Shown here: piece after piece, positions 9,518-19,776 of the stretch
How the letters are laid out: the number at the start of each line of letters is the position of its first letter
How positions within the stretch are numbered: the stretch's first letter is position 1
DNA from: Sulfurimonas sp.
GTDB taxonomy: Bacteria; Campylobacterota; Campylobacteria; Campylobacterales; Sulfurimonadaceae
Direction: 5' to 3'
DNA length: 64,000 nucleotides
Assembly: GCA_028687935.1 (NCBI GenBank)
Contig: JAQTZE010000006.1
Span: 124,001-188,000 of the forward strand
Program-made: the position numbers and the translations under genes
Notes under the pieces: model-generated
The model's database searches: none
Told to the model about the DNA's origin: nothing
The model's input: the letters and a program-made list of their open reading frames with translations, nothing else

Positions 9518-10333
9518 ATGATCCAGCAAATCATAAAGTATCCAACTCCTCCAAGTGTGCAGTATTCAACTGATGTAAGAGTATTTAACGAAAATATTTT
9601 TTCATTGATTGACGATCTTAAGGATACTATCAATGCAAATGATTTAGACGGACTTGCTGCGTTTCAAATAGGAAGTTACTATAATATTGTCCTCATCAAA
9701 AATCAAGATGGCACTTTTTTAGAATTACTCAATCCTAGACTTATCTCTACAAATGGCAAGATAACAACAAAAGAGACAACCGCCTACTTTCCAAATCTCA
9801 GCGCAGATGTGCAAAGACATGACAAGATCAGTATCGTCTATCAAGATAGAGATGGTGCGCAACACTCCCTTCAAGCTGAAGGTGCTTTGAGTGTTCTTAT
9901 CCAACGAAAGATCGACTATACCTTTGGTTCAAGCTTTTTACATAAACTCTCTAAAGAAGAGAAAAAGATATTTGAAAAGAAACTTGAATTTGGCTCTGAT
10001 GTCGCTATTTCTGAAGTTTGCCCTACTACCTTCAAACGCGACTATCTCACAAAACTCTCCAACATTTTGACGATTATTATTGCGGCTGCGTTTGTTGTTG
10101 GACTTTTTATGAGTGATGAGCTGCGTTTGAGTTTGTGGCATGCACAACTCTATCTCTCCTATGGCGTTTTGGTGACAAATGTTGTCTACTTTTTTTATGC
10201 ACAGTATGAAGGCAGAGGCTACACCTCATGTACAAGCTGTCAAATTGGTAATATACTTGGTACCACAGTGATATCTTTAACGAAACTAACACTCATTATG
10301 ATACTTTCCTATTTTCTTGTAAATCCCTTCTAG
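9518..10333 (+). CDS. Peptide-deformylase-like domain (metal ligands lost) fused to a C-terminal membrane domain
   Basis: Starts MIQQIIKYPTPPSVQYSTDVRVFNE; LDGLAAFQIG resembles PDF motif 1, but the motif 2 and motif 3 ligands are absent; three hydrophobic helices follow. The called start at 9461 lies inside the upstream hairpin. Confidence 0.65.
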   Translation: MIQQIIKYPTPPSVQYSTDVRVFNENIFSLIDDLKDTINANDLDGLAAFQIGSYYNIVLIKNQDGTFLELLNPRLISTNGKITTKETTAYFPNLSADVQRHDKISIVYQDRDGAQHSLQAEGALSVLIQRKIDYTFGSSFLHKLSKEEKKIFEKKLEFGSDVAISEVCPTTFKRDYLTKLSNILTIIIAAAFVVGLFMSDELRLSLWHAQLYLSYGVLVTNVVYFFYAQYEGRGYTSCTSCQIGNILGTTVISLTKLTLIMILSYFLVNPF

Positions 10334-10342
10334 GCTCTCAAA

Positions 10343-12628
10343 ATGAACACTAAAATTCCTAATCTAATTCTTGTACAAACGAGATTTAAAACTTCAAAGC
10401 AGACGATTTTAGAACAATGGATGCGCTATAACTCTCCAAAAGAGATACTTAAATTACATAATATAGAACCAGAGTACTTTTTAGTAGAGTATGCAAGTGG
10501 TGTCTTTGACTACTTTATGGGTGTTATCTCAGGAGAGCGAGAAGTCGGGAACTGTCCTATAATGCAAGGGCTACTCGTCTATCTCAAAAATAGAGAGATT
10601 AGTGCTGATGAACTTTTTGAGATATGCAGTCACTTTAGAAGATCTATGATTGATTTTGCGTATGATGCCTCTATCGCCTCAAAAGAACTTGTAGATGAGA
10701 TCTCCTATATCTTTGATAAAAACTTCAGAGGTATCCTCAAATATTACACCGATACAATCTTCCAAAAACTTATAGATGCAAGGCAAGAAGCACTACAGGC
10801 AGGACAGGCTAAAGAGTACTTTTTATCCAATATGTCACATGAGATACGTACGCCATTAAACGCAATCCTTGGTTTTGTCAATCTTTTGCTCGATGATGAA
10901 CTGTCCAAAAAACAGAGAAATTATCTAGAGATCATCCTCAATAGTGGAGAGAATCTTTTGAGTATCATCAATGATATCTTGGACTTTTCAAAACTACGTA
11001 GCGGAGAGTTTACTATTGAGCCACAAACTTTCTCTTTGCATGAAGAGATCAGTCATACTATGGAGCTTTTTGTCGCAAGCGCAAACTCTAAAGATATCAC
11101 GATCACCTCTTTTATTGACCCGATGATCCCAAAAGAACTTTTTGCGGATGCGCTAAGAATCAAGCAGATTCTCTCAAATTTTTTAAGTAATGCAATTAAA
11201 TTTACACCCACAGAAGGCATCATCAGTGTCATCTCGACATGTCATAACAAGATGCTTAAAATCAGCGTACATGACAACGGTATCGGTATAGAAGAGCAGG
11301 ATATAAAAAATATTTTCACTGCGTTTGCACAAGCACAGTATAGTGAATTTAAAAACTCAGGGGGCACTGGTCTTGGTCTTTCCATCTGTCATCAACTCAC
11401 ACAACACATGGGCGGGCATATAGGCGTAGAATCCAAAATGAGGGTTGGAAGTACATTCTGGGTAGAGATACCTGTAGAAATCAAGTCTTACCAGTGTCAG
11501 GTTTTCGATGATATAAAACAGTTTCAAGCGCTCAAGATGGTTGTTTATGCTCCCAATCATGAGACAAGCTTTCAGCACGAATCTTTTCTGCGTTATGCAA
11601 AAATATTTGAGATGAATGTATCACTTACAGATAGTTTGGATGGAGAGTTTGATCTTGCAGTATTTGTTCATGAAGAGATAACACAGCAACAAAAAAACCA
11701 AATCAAAAACTCAGACAAATATTATATAGCTTTGATGAGTAAGCAGTACGATGAGTATGAAAAATATCCACATATAAACGCAATGTGTTTCCCACTCTAC
11801 TGTTCAAAAATCCATGTTGCGTTTAGTGAACTTTTATATCCAGAGACATATGCACCTTACTCTAAAAAGATATCACAACGTTTTATAGGACATATCCTCG
11901 TAGCTGAAGACAATGAAGCGAATCAAGAACTCATCAAAATACTCTTACAAAAGTATGGTCTTACATTTGATGTAGCATCCAATGGTCTTGAAGCCGTCAA
12001 ATACTACAAAAAAAATGAGTATGACCTTATTCTTATGGATGAACAGATGCCTGTTATGGATGGAAATGAGGCTATCCAAGAGATTCTAAGCTATGAAAAA
12101 AGCAAATTTTTAAAACACACACCTATCTCTGCACTTACTGCAAATGTCATTAAAGGAGCAAGAGAGAGAGGCCTGATTAGTGGATTTGATGCGTTTTTAG
12201 GCAAACCAATTGTCATCAAAGAACTTGAGAGAGTCTTTTTGAGTTATCTCAAAGTTGATTCCAGTGAAAAAATAGAGGCTGTAAGAGAAAATCAGGGAAC
12301 AAAAACCATCCAAGGCTTAAATAGTAAAAAACTTGTTGAAGAATTAATGCTAAGCGATGAAGAGCTTATCATGCTTTTGAGCCTTTATATCAATAAAATG
12401 CATAAAATCTTACCTGAACTCAAAAACGCAATAGAAAATAATGATTATAAAAAGATAGCTTTGAATGCCCACAGCATCAAAGGTTCAAGTGCAAATTTCA
12501 GAGTCGAAATCCTCCAAAATAGTGCGAGTGAAATGGAAACGATGGCGAAGAATGGGGAGAGTACATACGATTATTTAGAAAATTACGAAATGATCAAACA
12601 GAGAATAGATGAGATACAAATCCTCTAA
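10343..12628 (+). CDS. Hybrid sensor histidine kinase / response regulator with Hpt domain
   Basis: HisKA (FLSNMSHEIRTPLNAILGF), HATPase (GGTGLGLSI), REC (ILMDEQMPVMDGNEA), Hpt (HSIKGSSANF). Confidence 0.9.
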   Translation: MNTKIPNLILVQTRFKTSKQTILEQWMRYNSPKEILKLHNIEPEYFLVEYASGVFDYFMGVISGEREVGNCPIMQGLLVYLKNREISADELFEICSHFRRSMIDFAYDASIASKELVDEISYIFDKNFRGILKYYTDTIFQKLIDARQEALQAGQAKEYFLSNMSHEIRTPLNAILGFVNLLLDDELSKKQRNYLEIILNSGENLLSIINDILDFSKLRSGEFTIEPQTFSLHEEISHTMELFVASANSKDITITSFIDPMIPKELFADALRIKQILSNFLSNAIKFTPTEGIISVISTCHNKMLKISVHDNGIGIEEQDIKNIFTAFAQAQYSEFKNSGGTGLGLSICHQLTQHMGGHIGVESKMRVGSTFWVEIPVEIKSYQCQVFDDIKQFQALKMVVYAPNHETSFQHESFLRYAKIFEMNVSLTDSLDGEFDLAVFVHEEITQQQKNQIKNSDKYYIALMSKQYDEYEKYPHINAMCFPLYCSKIHVAFSELLYPETYAPYSKKISQRFIGHILVAEDNEANQELIKILLQKYGLTFDVASNGLEAVKYYKKNEYDLILMDEQMPVMDGNEAIQEILSYEKSKFLKHTPISALTANVIKGARERGLISGFDAFLGKPIVIKELERVFLSYLKVDSSEKIEAVRENQGTKTIQGLNSKKLVEELMLSDEELIMLLSLYINKMHKILPELKNAIENNDYKKIALNAHSIKGSSANFRVEILQNSASEMETMAKNGESTYDYLENYEMIKQRIDEIQIL

Positions 12629-12629
12629 T

Positions 12630-13379
12630 CTACTCTTCTATATAGTAGCCGATACCTGAAGCATTTTTAATAATGTCAGTATCGAGTTTATTTCTTAAGC
12701 GCCATACCAAAGTTCTCACGCTGTTTTCTGTCGCACCATTTTCATCCCAGACATAGTTCATAGCTTGCTCAAACGTCACAACAAGCCCAAGTTGTGCTAC
12801 GAGTAAACGCAAGAAAGCATTCTCTTTTTTAGTAAGCTTAATTTTCTTACCCTTATAAAAAGTTTCACAGATACTGATATCGAGGTGATAATCAGCTCCA
12901 AAAGGAACGATTGGTTTATCGGAAGTTCTTTTTGAATAGAGTAATTTTTCAAGGTTGAGTTTATCTACTTTGAGGGAGTTAATATCCTCTTTTCTCTGGT
13001 TTTCCATATCGTATTTGAATAGAGCCATTTGCAAAGTAGCATGGAGTGAGTTTGGATCAAATGGCTTGACGATATAACCATAAGGTTCTGTCAGTTTTGC
13101 TTGTGAGATGATATCATCATCACTGTATGAAGTCAAAAAGATAAATGGGAGATTATATTTTTTTCTTACATGCTTTGCAAGTTCTATACCATCATTACTC
13201 TCTTGAAGTGATATATCAATAATCACGATATCAGGGTTATCACTACTCATTTTATTTTTTGCGATAGCAGCATTATCATAGACTGAAACAACATCATAAC
13301 CCTGTTTTTTAAGGGACAACTTCAAGTTTAAAGCTGTTATTTCATCATCTTCTACTATTGTTACTCTTTTACTTTGCAC
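12630..13379 (-). CDS. OmpR-type response regulator
   Basis: REC domain at N-terminus and winged-helix C-terminus (ENSVRTLVWRLRNKLDTDIIKNASGIGYYIEE). Confidence 0.85.
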   Translation of the reverse strand: MQSKRVTIVEDDEITALNLKLSLKKQGYDVVSVYDNAAIAKNKMSSDNPDIVIIDISLQESNDGIELAKHVRKKYNLPFIFLTSYSDDDIISQAKLTEPYGYIVKPFDPNSLHATLQMALFKYDMENQRKEDINSLKVDKLNLEKLLYSKRTSDKPIVPFGADYHLDISICETFYKGKKIKLTKKENAFLRLLVAQLGLVVTFEQAMNYVWDENGATENSVRTLVWRLRNKLDTDIIKNASGIGYYIEE

Positions 13380-13574
13380 ATTTACTCCTCACCATCAAAA
13401 AAAAATAATTATTTTGTGATATATTATAATATAACTTTTTATTATTTACAAGAGTAAAATGCATATAGAGTATTATTTTTTTCGGTGCGATACAAAGGGT
13501 ATCTTTATCTAAGAGATTTGCTTTGATTAAAAAATAAAGTACAATCTATTTTTAATTACATGAGTGGAGATTTT

Positions 13575-14033
13575 ATGCTTACTTTATATGTCGATGGTGA
13601 TGCTTTTGTCAATCTTCTCAAACCGATTTTACTTCGTGCTATTGAGCGTCTTTCTATAGAAACAGTTGTTGTGTCAAACAAAAAAATAAATATAGGAAAA
13701 TCCAAATATATAAACTACATCATAGTCGATGCCGGAGCGGATGAGGCAGATCATAAAATAGTCGAGATGCTCAAAGAAGGAGATCTTGTTATTACGGCTG
13801 ATATTCCTCTTGCAGATAGAGTAATCACCAAAAACGCACATGCAATAGATCATAGAGGTGCGCTCTATACTATTGACAATATCAAGCAGTATCTTGCAAT
13901 GCGAAATTTGATGGAGGGAATACGTGAGAGCGGAGTTATCACGAAAGGGCCAAAACCCTTCACACCCAAAGATGCACAGGAGTTTGCAAATCAACTGAAC
14001 TCTTTTTTGACAAAGTACCTTAAAAAGAGATAG
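13575..14033 (+). CDS. YaiI/YqxD (UPF0178/DUF188) family protein
   Basis: LYVDGDAF...DAGADEADHKIVEMLKEGDLVITADIPLADRVI...RGALYT. Confidence 0.85.
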   Translation: MLTLYVDGDAFVNLLKPILLRAIERLSIETVVVSNKKINIGKSKYINYIIVDAGADEADHKIVEMLKEGDLVITADIPLADRVITKNAHAIDHRGALYTIDNIKQYLAMRNLMEGIRESGVITKGPKPFTPKDAQEFANQLNSFLTKYLKKR

Positions 14034-14035
14034 CC

Positions 14036-15892
14036 TTAGCTAATAAATTTTATAAACTCTTCTTTTAAAATTGGTTTTGAAAAATAAAAACCTTGGAGTA
14101 CATCACAACCATTGGCTGCTAAAAATTCTTGTTGTTCTTTGCTTTCAACACCTTCTGCTACTACGGTGAGATTTAATATTTCTGCAATACTAAGTATTGT
14201 TTTTATCATTTTTTTATCATTTACTTCATCAAAGTTTGCTAAAAATGATTTATCTATTTTCAGTTCATCTAAAGGGAGTCTTTTGAGATAACTCAAAGAG
14301 GAGTAGCCTGTCCCAAAGTCATCCATCGAAAATCGTATTCCAAGCTTTTTTAACTCAAGCATTATCGCTATAAGTTCATCTATGCTATCTGCAACACTTG
14401 TTTCCGTAATCTCAAATATGAGTTTTGAACATAAAGTGTCATTTAAATATTGATGAATAAGTGCCTTAACCTGCTTCACAAATCCAGGATGGAAGAACTG
14501 TCGTATGCTAATATTGACAGAGAACTGTTCAAGGATTATTCCCGCATCATACCACTCACGAAGCGTTTTAAAAGAATTTTCTAAAACATAATCGCCAATC
14601 TCAATGATTAAACCATTGCTCTCTGAAACAGGAATAAAATGTTCTGGGGAGACTTTACCTAAGAGGTTATTTTGCCATCTTAGAAGTACTTCACAGCCAA
14701 TCACTTTGCCCAGTACATTCAATTGTGGCTGATAGACTAAATGCACCTCTTCTTTTTCTAATGCGAAATGTAACAATCTCTCAATCTCAAGTTTTTTCTT
14801 GATCTCATCTGCGAGTTCCTGATTAAAAACCATAATCCCGTCTTTTCCATGAATTTTAGCCTCATACATTGCAATATCAGCTTCTTTGAGAAAGATATTT
14901 GCATCATCATGAAGATTATCTATAATGGTGATGCCGATACTTGCACTTATATAAAGCTCATACTCTTTGATGACATAGATCTCTTTAACAGCCTTTAATA
15001 AATGTTTGGAAAATTGCTCCGACTCTTGCACACATTTTTCAAAACTATCATAACTCGCACTTAAGATACAAAACTCATCACCACCCAATCGTGCAACATA
15101 ACTGTTATTTTTACTACTGAGTTCATAAATTCTATCTGCTACTTCAATAAGTAGCTCATCACCTATATCATGGCCAAGAGAATCATTGACAATTTTAAAA
15201 TTATCCAAGTCAACCAACATCAGAGATGTGTACTCCTGCGTTTTCATCTGCGTTTGAATAGTATCTTCAAGCAGCTCCATAAAAAAGTGTCTATTTCCAA
15301 GTTGTGTCAGATAGTCATGAAATGCTTGAAAGCGATTTTGCTGTAAATATTTATTTGTATTATTGGCAGCATATATGAGCACTACACATAAAATTACACT
15401 AAAAAATGCCAGTAAATAAGCATATAGGCCACCGACAATCAAGAAATAAACGACAAGAGGGATCATAAGACTTATAAGAGTAAAGGTAGATAATTTTTTT
15501 TGTGAGACTAAAAGAGTAGCACTAATAATCGCTGCACCAAGCTGCGTTGCTATAGCAATATAATGGAGTTCAATAATCGAAGATTCAATACTAATCAGGA
15601 ACATCAAAGTCCACATAGAAAAAATCGTATATAAAAAGACTCTTGCTTTTATAAACCATTCATCTTTTTCTTGTAGACTTAAATTTCCTTTCGTGTAGTC
15701 TCTACGAAGCTTACAACCATAAGCTGATAAAAGAATGACGACCCCAAACCAGATGAGAGGTATGGATATATCGAGTGTATAGAACCAACTCATATAAATA
15801 TAAAGCGGACCGATTGCCAAAGTTAAAAGAATAAGAATAAGTATTTGTCTGTTTATGAAACCATAGAAGTTCATATTTATATTCACGTACAT
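14036..15892 (-). CDS. Membrane-bound GGDEF/EAL diguanylate cyclase/phosphodiesterase
   Basis: N-terminal TM helices, GGDEF (ARLGGDEFCIL) and EAL-like domain (CEVLLRWQ, DDFGTGYSSLSYLKRLP). Confidence 0.9.
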   Translation of the reverse strand: MYVNINMNFYGFINRQILILILLTLAIGPLYIYMSWFYTLDISIPLIWFGVVILLSAYGCKLRRDYTKGNLSLQEKDEWFIKARVFLYTIFSMWTLMFLISIESSIIELHYIAIATQLGAAIISATLLVSQKKLSTFTLISLMIPLVVYFLIVGGLYAYLLAFFSVILCVVLIYAANNTNKYLQQNRFQAFHDYLTQLGNRHFFMELLEDTIQTQMKTQEYTSLMLVDLDNFKIVNDSLGHDIGDELLIEVADRIYELSSKNNSYVARLGGDEFCILSASYDSFEKCVQESEQFSKHLLKAVKEIYVIKEYELYISASIGITIIDNLHDDANIFLKEADIAMYEAKIHGKDGIMVFNQELADEIKKKLEIERLLHFALEKEEVHLVYQPQLNVLGKVIGCEVLLRWQNNLLGKVSPEHFIPVSESNGLIIEIGDYVLENSFKTLREWYDAGIILEQFSVNISIRQFFHPGFVKQVKALIHQYLNDTLCSKLIFEITETSVADSIDELIAIMLELKKLGIRFSMDDFGTGYSSLSYLKRLPLDELKIDKSFLANFDEVNDKKMIKTILSIAEILNLTVVAEGVESKEQQEFLAANGCDVLQGFYFSKPILKEEFIKFIS

Positions 15893-15954
15893 TCCTCCTT
15901 AAAAAAATTGGATTATAACACAGAAAAATAAAAAATATTTGAATTGGAGAGAAG

Positions 15955-16872
15955 ATGAAGCTACTCACATTACTAACAACATTAAGTTTACTTTTTACAC
16001 TAAACGCAAAAGAGTTGAAAAAACTTGATCTTAATCCTTTGACAAAAGAAGAGAGTAATGTCATTCTCAATAAAGCTACAGAGAGACCTTTTAGTGGAAA
16101 ATATTATAAGTTTGATAAGGATGGAACCTACCTTTGTAAGCATTGTGATGCTCCACTTTATACTTCGCACTCAAAGTTTGACAGCGGTTGCGGTTGGCCA
16201 AGTTTTGATGATGCTCTCCCTGGCGCTATCAAAAAAGTTATAGATGCGGATGGAAGACGCACAGAGATTGTATGTGCTACATGTGGAGCGCATCTAGGTC
16301 ACGTCTTTGCAGGTGAAGGTCTCACAGACAAAAATATACGTTACTGTGTTAATTCAATATCACTTAACTTCAAAGAAAACGCAGCTCTAGTTGAAAAAAA
16401 AGCCTATTTTGCAGGCGGCTGCTTTTGGGGTATGGAATACAATTTTGAAAAAGTCAAAGGTGTACTATCCGTAGATTCTGGATATATGGGAGGAAAACTC
16501 AAAAATCCAAGCTACAAAGATGTCTCCAAAGGTACAAGCGGACATCTTGAAGTAATAGAAGTCACCTACGATCCATCTCTTGTAAGCTATGAAACTTTAG
16601 CGAGACTCTTTTTTGAAATTCACGATCCTACACAAAAAGATGGGCAAGGTCCAGATAGAGGTTCACAGTATCTCTCTGCAGTTTTTACCTCTGATAAAGA
16701 AGAGAATCAAACAATAAAAAAACTCATAGGAATTTTAAATGCTAAAGGATTAGATGTAGTAACAACACTCTATCCTCAAGATAGATTCTATAAAGCCGAA
16801 GCATATCATCAAGATTATTACAAAAAAACAGGTAAATTTCCTTACTGTCATGTCTATATCAAGCGATTTTAG
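15955..16872 (+). CDS. msrBA: Exported bifunctional methionine sulfoxide reductase (MsrB-MsrA fusion)
   Basis: Signal peptide; MsrB (CKHCDAPLYTSHSKFDSGCGWPSF...RYCVNSISLNF) followed by MsrA (AYFAGGCFWGMEYNFEKVKGV). Confidence 0.9.
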   Translation: MKLLTLLTTLSLLFTLNAKELKKLDLNPLTKEESNVILNKATERPFSGKYYKFDKDGTYLCKHCDAPLYTSHSKFDSGCGWPSFDDALPGAIKKVIDADGRRTEIVCATCGAHLGHVFAGEGLTDKNIRYCVNSISLNFKENAALVEKKAYFAGGCFWGMEYNFEKVKGVLSVDSGYMGGKLKNPSYKDVSKGTSGHLEVIEVTYDPSLVSYETLARLFFEIHDPTQKDGQGPDRGSQYLSAVFTSDKEENQTIKKLIGILNAKGLDVVTTLYPQDRFYKAEAYHQDYYKKTGKFPYCHVYIKRF

Positions 16873-16933
16873 TCCAAAAAACCATCGATATCATACAAAA
16901 TGGCTAGAAATTTCATTTTTTTAGCCCGAAAAC

Positions 16934-16962
16934 TTGACATACAAAAACAATTTGCCTATAAT
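16934..16962 (+). promoter_or_regulatory. Sigma70-type promoter upstream of tRNA-Lys
   Basis: TTGACA - 17 nt - TATAAT, perfect consensus. Confidence 0.8.
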
Positions 16963-17000
16963 TCCCGTCCACAAACAGAGATGTTTGTTTTTCGAAACTT

Positions 17001-17076
17001 GTCTTGTTAGCTCAGCTGGTAGAGCACGTCACTTTTAATGATGTGGCCGATGGTTCGAATCCATCACAGGACACCA
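17001..17076 (+). tRNA. tRNA-Lys(TTT), CCA encoded
   Basis: Acceptor GTCTTGT/ACAGGAC, TAGCTCAGCTGGTAGAGC D-arm, anticodon loop CTTTTAA, GGTTCGAATCC T-arm. Confidence 0.95.
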
Positions 17077-17093
17077 TATTTACAACAAAAAGT

Positions 17094-17168
17094 GGCCCCG
17101 TCGTCTAGCGGTCAGGATCCATGGTTTTCATCCATGTTACAGGAGTTCAATTCTCCTCGGGGTCACCA
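17094..17168 (+). tRNA. tRNA-Glu(TTC), CCA encoded
   Basis: Acceptor GGCCCCG/CGGGGTC, anticodon loop TTTTCAT, T-arm GGAGTTCAATTCTCC. Confidence 0.93.
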
Positions 17169-17186
17169 CTTTTTACTCTCCCATTT

Positions 17187-17924
17187 TTACTTATTCAAAT
17201 CATACGATATCGGCACTGTTAAAATCAGATCATTTTTAGGTTTTGGAAACTTTGAAGATATATTTTCAATCGTCTCAATCGCACCCCTACTCAAAATATC
17301 ATCTGGCGACTTTACTACTTTTATATACTCTACCGTAGCATCTTTTCTAAGCTTAAACTTCACAACAACCTCTCCCGTAATAGCTCTTTTTCTTGCACTA
17401 CGCGGATAATAAAGGTTCTCTTCCAAAAGCTGTTTTATACGCGCTAAATGCTCTTGTAGATAGGCATCTTCTTCTTTGATGATGATTTGTCTGTTTTCTT
17501 TTACGGCTACGTTTGCCTGCGATACTATTGGCTGCGTTTGTGAAGTATTGGTAGTTGTCTCTTTTGTGTTTGTTTGGGATGTTTCTGAAGCATCACTCTC
17601 TTTTACTGCTGCAACTTTTTCTTCTTTTTTCACAGGAGTATCTTTTACTATTACTTTTTTGAGGGCTGGAGTGGGCTGCGTTTTTGGCTTTGCAATTTCT
17701 TGAGGTATCTCTACTTTTTTGAGAGGTTCTACTTTTACTTCTTTTTCTACTTGCTGTACTTCCTCTACTACAGCTCTAGGCTGCAAAGCACACAGATGTA
17801 TACAAAGCTTTTCTTCTTCTTGCGTTTTTACTTTTGTGATGTTGCTAAAGCTATATACAGCAGCTAAAAACACTATAGAGTGAATAAGTATGGAGAGAAG
17901 CATAGAATTCGTGTGTCTTTTCAT
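17187..17924 (-). CDS. TonB-like energy transducer
   Basis: N-terminal TM anchor, Lys/Pro/Val-rich linker, C-terminal YYPRSARKRAITGEVVVKFKLRKDATVEYIKVVKSP TonB_C domain. Confidence 0.85.
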   Translation of the reverse strand: MKRHTNSMLLSILIHSIVFLAAVYSFSNITKVKTQEEEKLCIHLCALQPRAVVEEVQQVEKEVKVEPLKKVEIPQEIAKPKTQPTPALKKVIVKDTPVKKEEKVAAVKESDASETSQTNTKETTTNTSQTQPIVSQANVAVKENRQIIIKEEDAYLQEHLARIKQLLEENLYYPRSARKRAITGEVVVKFKLRKDATVEYIKVVKSPDDILSRGAIETIENISSKFPKPKNDLILTVPISYDLNK

Positions 17925-18010
17925 AAAGGCGATAGTAGCAAAATGTCCGTTACATATGCATTAATCTATGTCAAGAGATATGCATGAGCAAGAGGCCCAT
18001 GTCATATATT

Positions 18011-19189
18011 TTATATCGATCTTCTAAACTCCGGATAGGCTTCAACACCGCACTCACTGACATCCATCCCTTGTTGCTGATCATCATCTGCAGCTCTGAA
18101 CTTCACAAACTTGTTGATTACAAAAAGTACTACAAAAGAGATGGTAAACGCAATAAACGCAACAACTAAAACCCCTTTCAGCTGTTCCATAAAAGAGACA
18201 CTATCAACAAAAATTCCAACAGCTAAAGTTCCCCAGATACCATTGACAAGGTGAACTGAAAGTGCTCCAACTGGATCATCAAGCTGCAACTTATCAAATA
18301 ATGGAACTGCAAAAACCACCAAAGCGCCACCAATTGCACCGATGAGTATTGGCAGATGCGTATCATACAAATCAGGTCCAGCAGTTATGGCGACAAGCCC
18401 ACCTAATGCGCCGTTTAAAATCATAGTAATATCAAAAAGTCTGTATCGAAAGTACATAAATGCACCTGCAATAATCGCCCCCGAGAGTCCTGCCGTATTT
18501 GTATTCATAATAGTCTTAGCTACTGTGTTCGCGTTTTCTACACTTGAGATGCTTCCTACACTTCCACCATTAAAACCAAACCACCCTATCCACAATAAAA
18601 ATGCTCCAAGCGTTACAAGAGGGATATTTGAAGCAGGGATAACACGTACCTTGCCCTCGACATAGCGCCCTTTACGTGAGCCAATAATAAGTAAAGCCGC
18701 TAAAAGTGCCCAGCCTCCAGTAGAGTGTATGACAGTAGAGCCAGCCAAATCGTGCATCTTTATATCCAAAAATGTTCCAACGAACATATCTGCACCCCAG
18801 CTAATATTGACGATAGATGGATAGATAAACCCGCCCATGATGACAGCGAAAATTGCCAAGGGAACAATACGGACACGCTCACTCACCCCTCCACTCATAA
18901 TATTGATGGTTTTTCCTACAAAAGCCATCTGAAACAAAAATGCAGCCCATACGCTCATAGTTGAAGTTTCCCATGTGCCAAACGCAATAGTATGCCCTAT
19001 GAGCAAAAACGCAATAGAAGCTACAGCATAGATCATGATATTGATGGTGAGAACAGAGGTGACATTTTTTGTGCGTACGAGTCCAGCTTCGAGCATTGCG
19101 AAACCTGGTACCATAAATATGATGAGAACCATTGAAAAAAGTGCGAAGAAAGTATCAATAATATATTTAAAATCAGCTTCTGACATCAT
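18011..19189 (-). CDS. amt: Ammonium transporter (Amt/Rh family)
   Basis: FMVPGFAMLEAGLVRTKN, HDLAGSTVIHSTGGWALL, FGFNGGS signatures. Confidence 0.93.
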   Translation of the reverse strand: MMSEADFKYIIDTFFALFSMVLIIFMVPGFAMLEAGLVRTKNVTSVLTINIMIYAVASIAFLLIGHTIAFGTWETSTMSVWAAFLFQMAFVGKTINIMSGGVSERVRIVPLAIFAVIMGGFIYPSIVNISWGADMFVGTFLDIKMHDLAGSTVIHSTGGWALLAALLIIGSRKGRYVEGKVRVIPASNIPLVTLGAFLLWIGWFGFNGGSVGSISSVENANTVAKTIMNTNTAGLSGAIIAGAFMYFRYRLFDITMILNGALGGLVAITAGPDLYDTHLPILIGAIGGALVVFAVPLFDKLQLDDPVGALSVHLVNGIWGTLAVGIFVDSVSFMEQLKGVLVVAFIAFTISFVVLFVINKFVKFRAADDDQQQGMDVSECGVEAYPEFRRSI

Positions 19190-19322
19190 AACGACCTTAA
19201 TAACAAATTTAAGTTGATGATTTTAGCAAAAAAAGAAGGCGATGAAAATAAAAAATGATTATTTTTTAATCAGAGAGGAGATTTTCCGCATTAGGAGAAA
19301 TGCGGAAAGTGTGAAGCTATAA

Positions 19323-19664
<342 letters not shown>

Positions 19665-19776
19665 TTATACTCCATATGTATACAAAGAGGTTTTTACCTC
19701 TTTCTTAATTTTAAAATTGTAACCACTTTTACTCTTTAAATCAACTCCAAAGGAAGCTCTTCCCTTGGAGGTCAGC

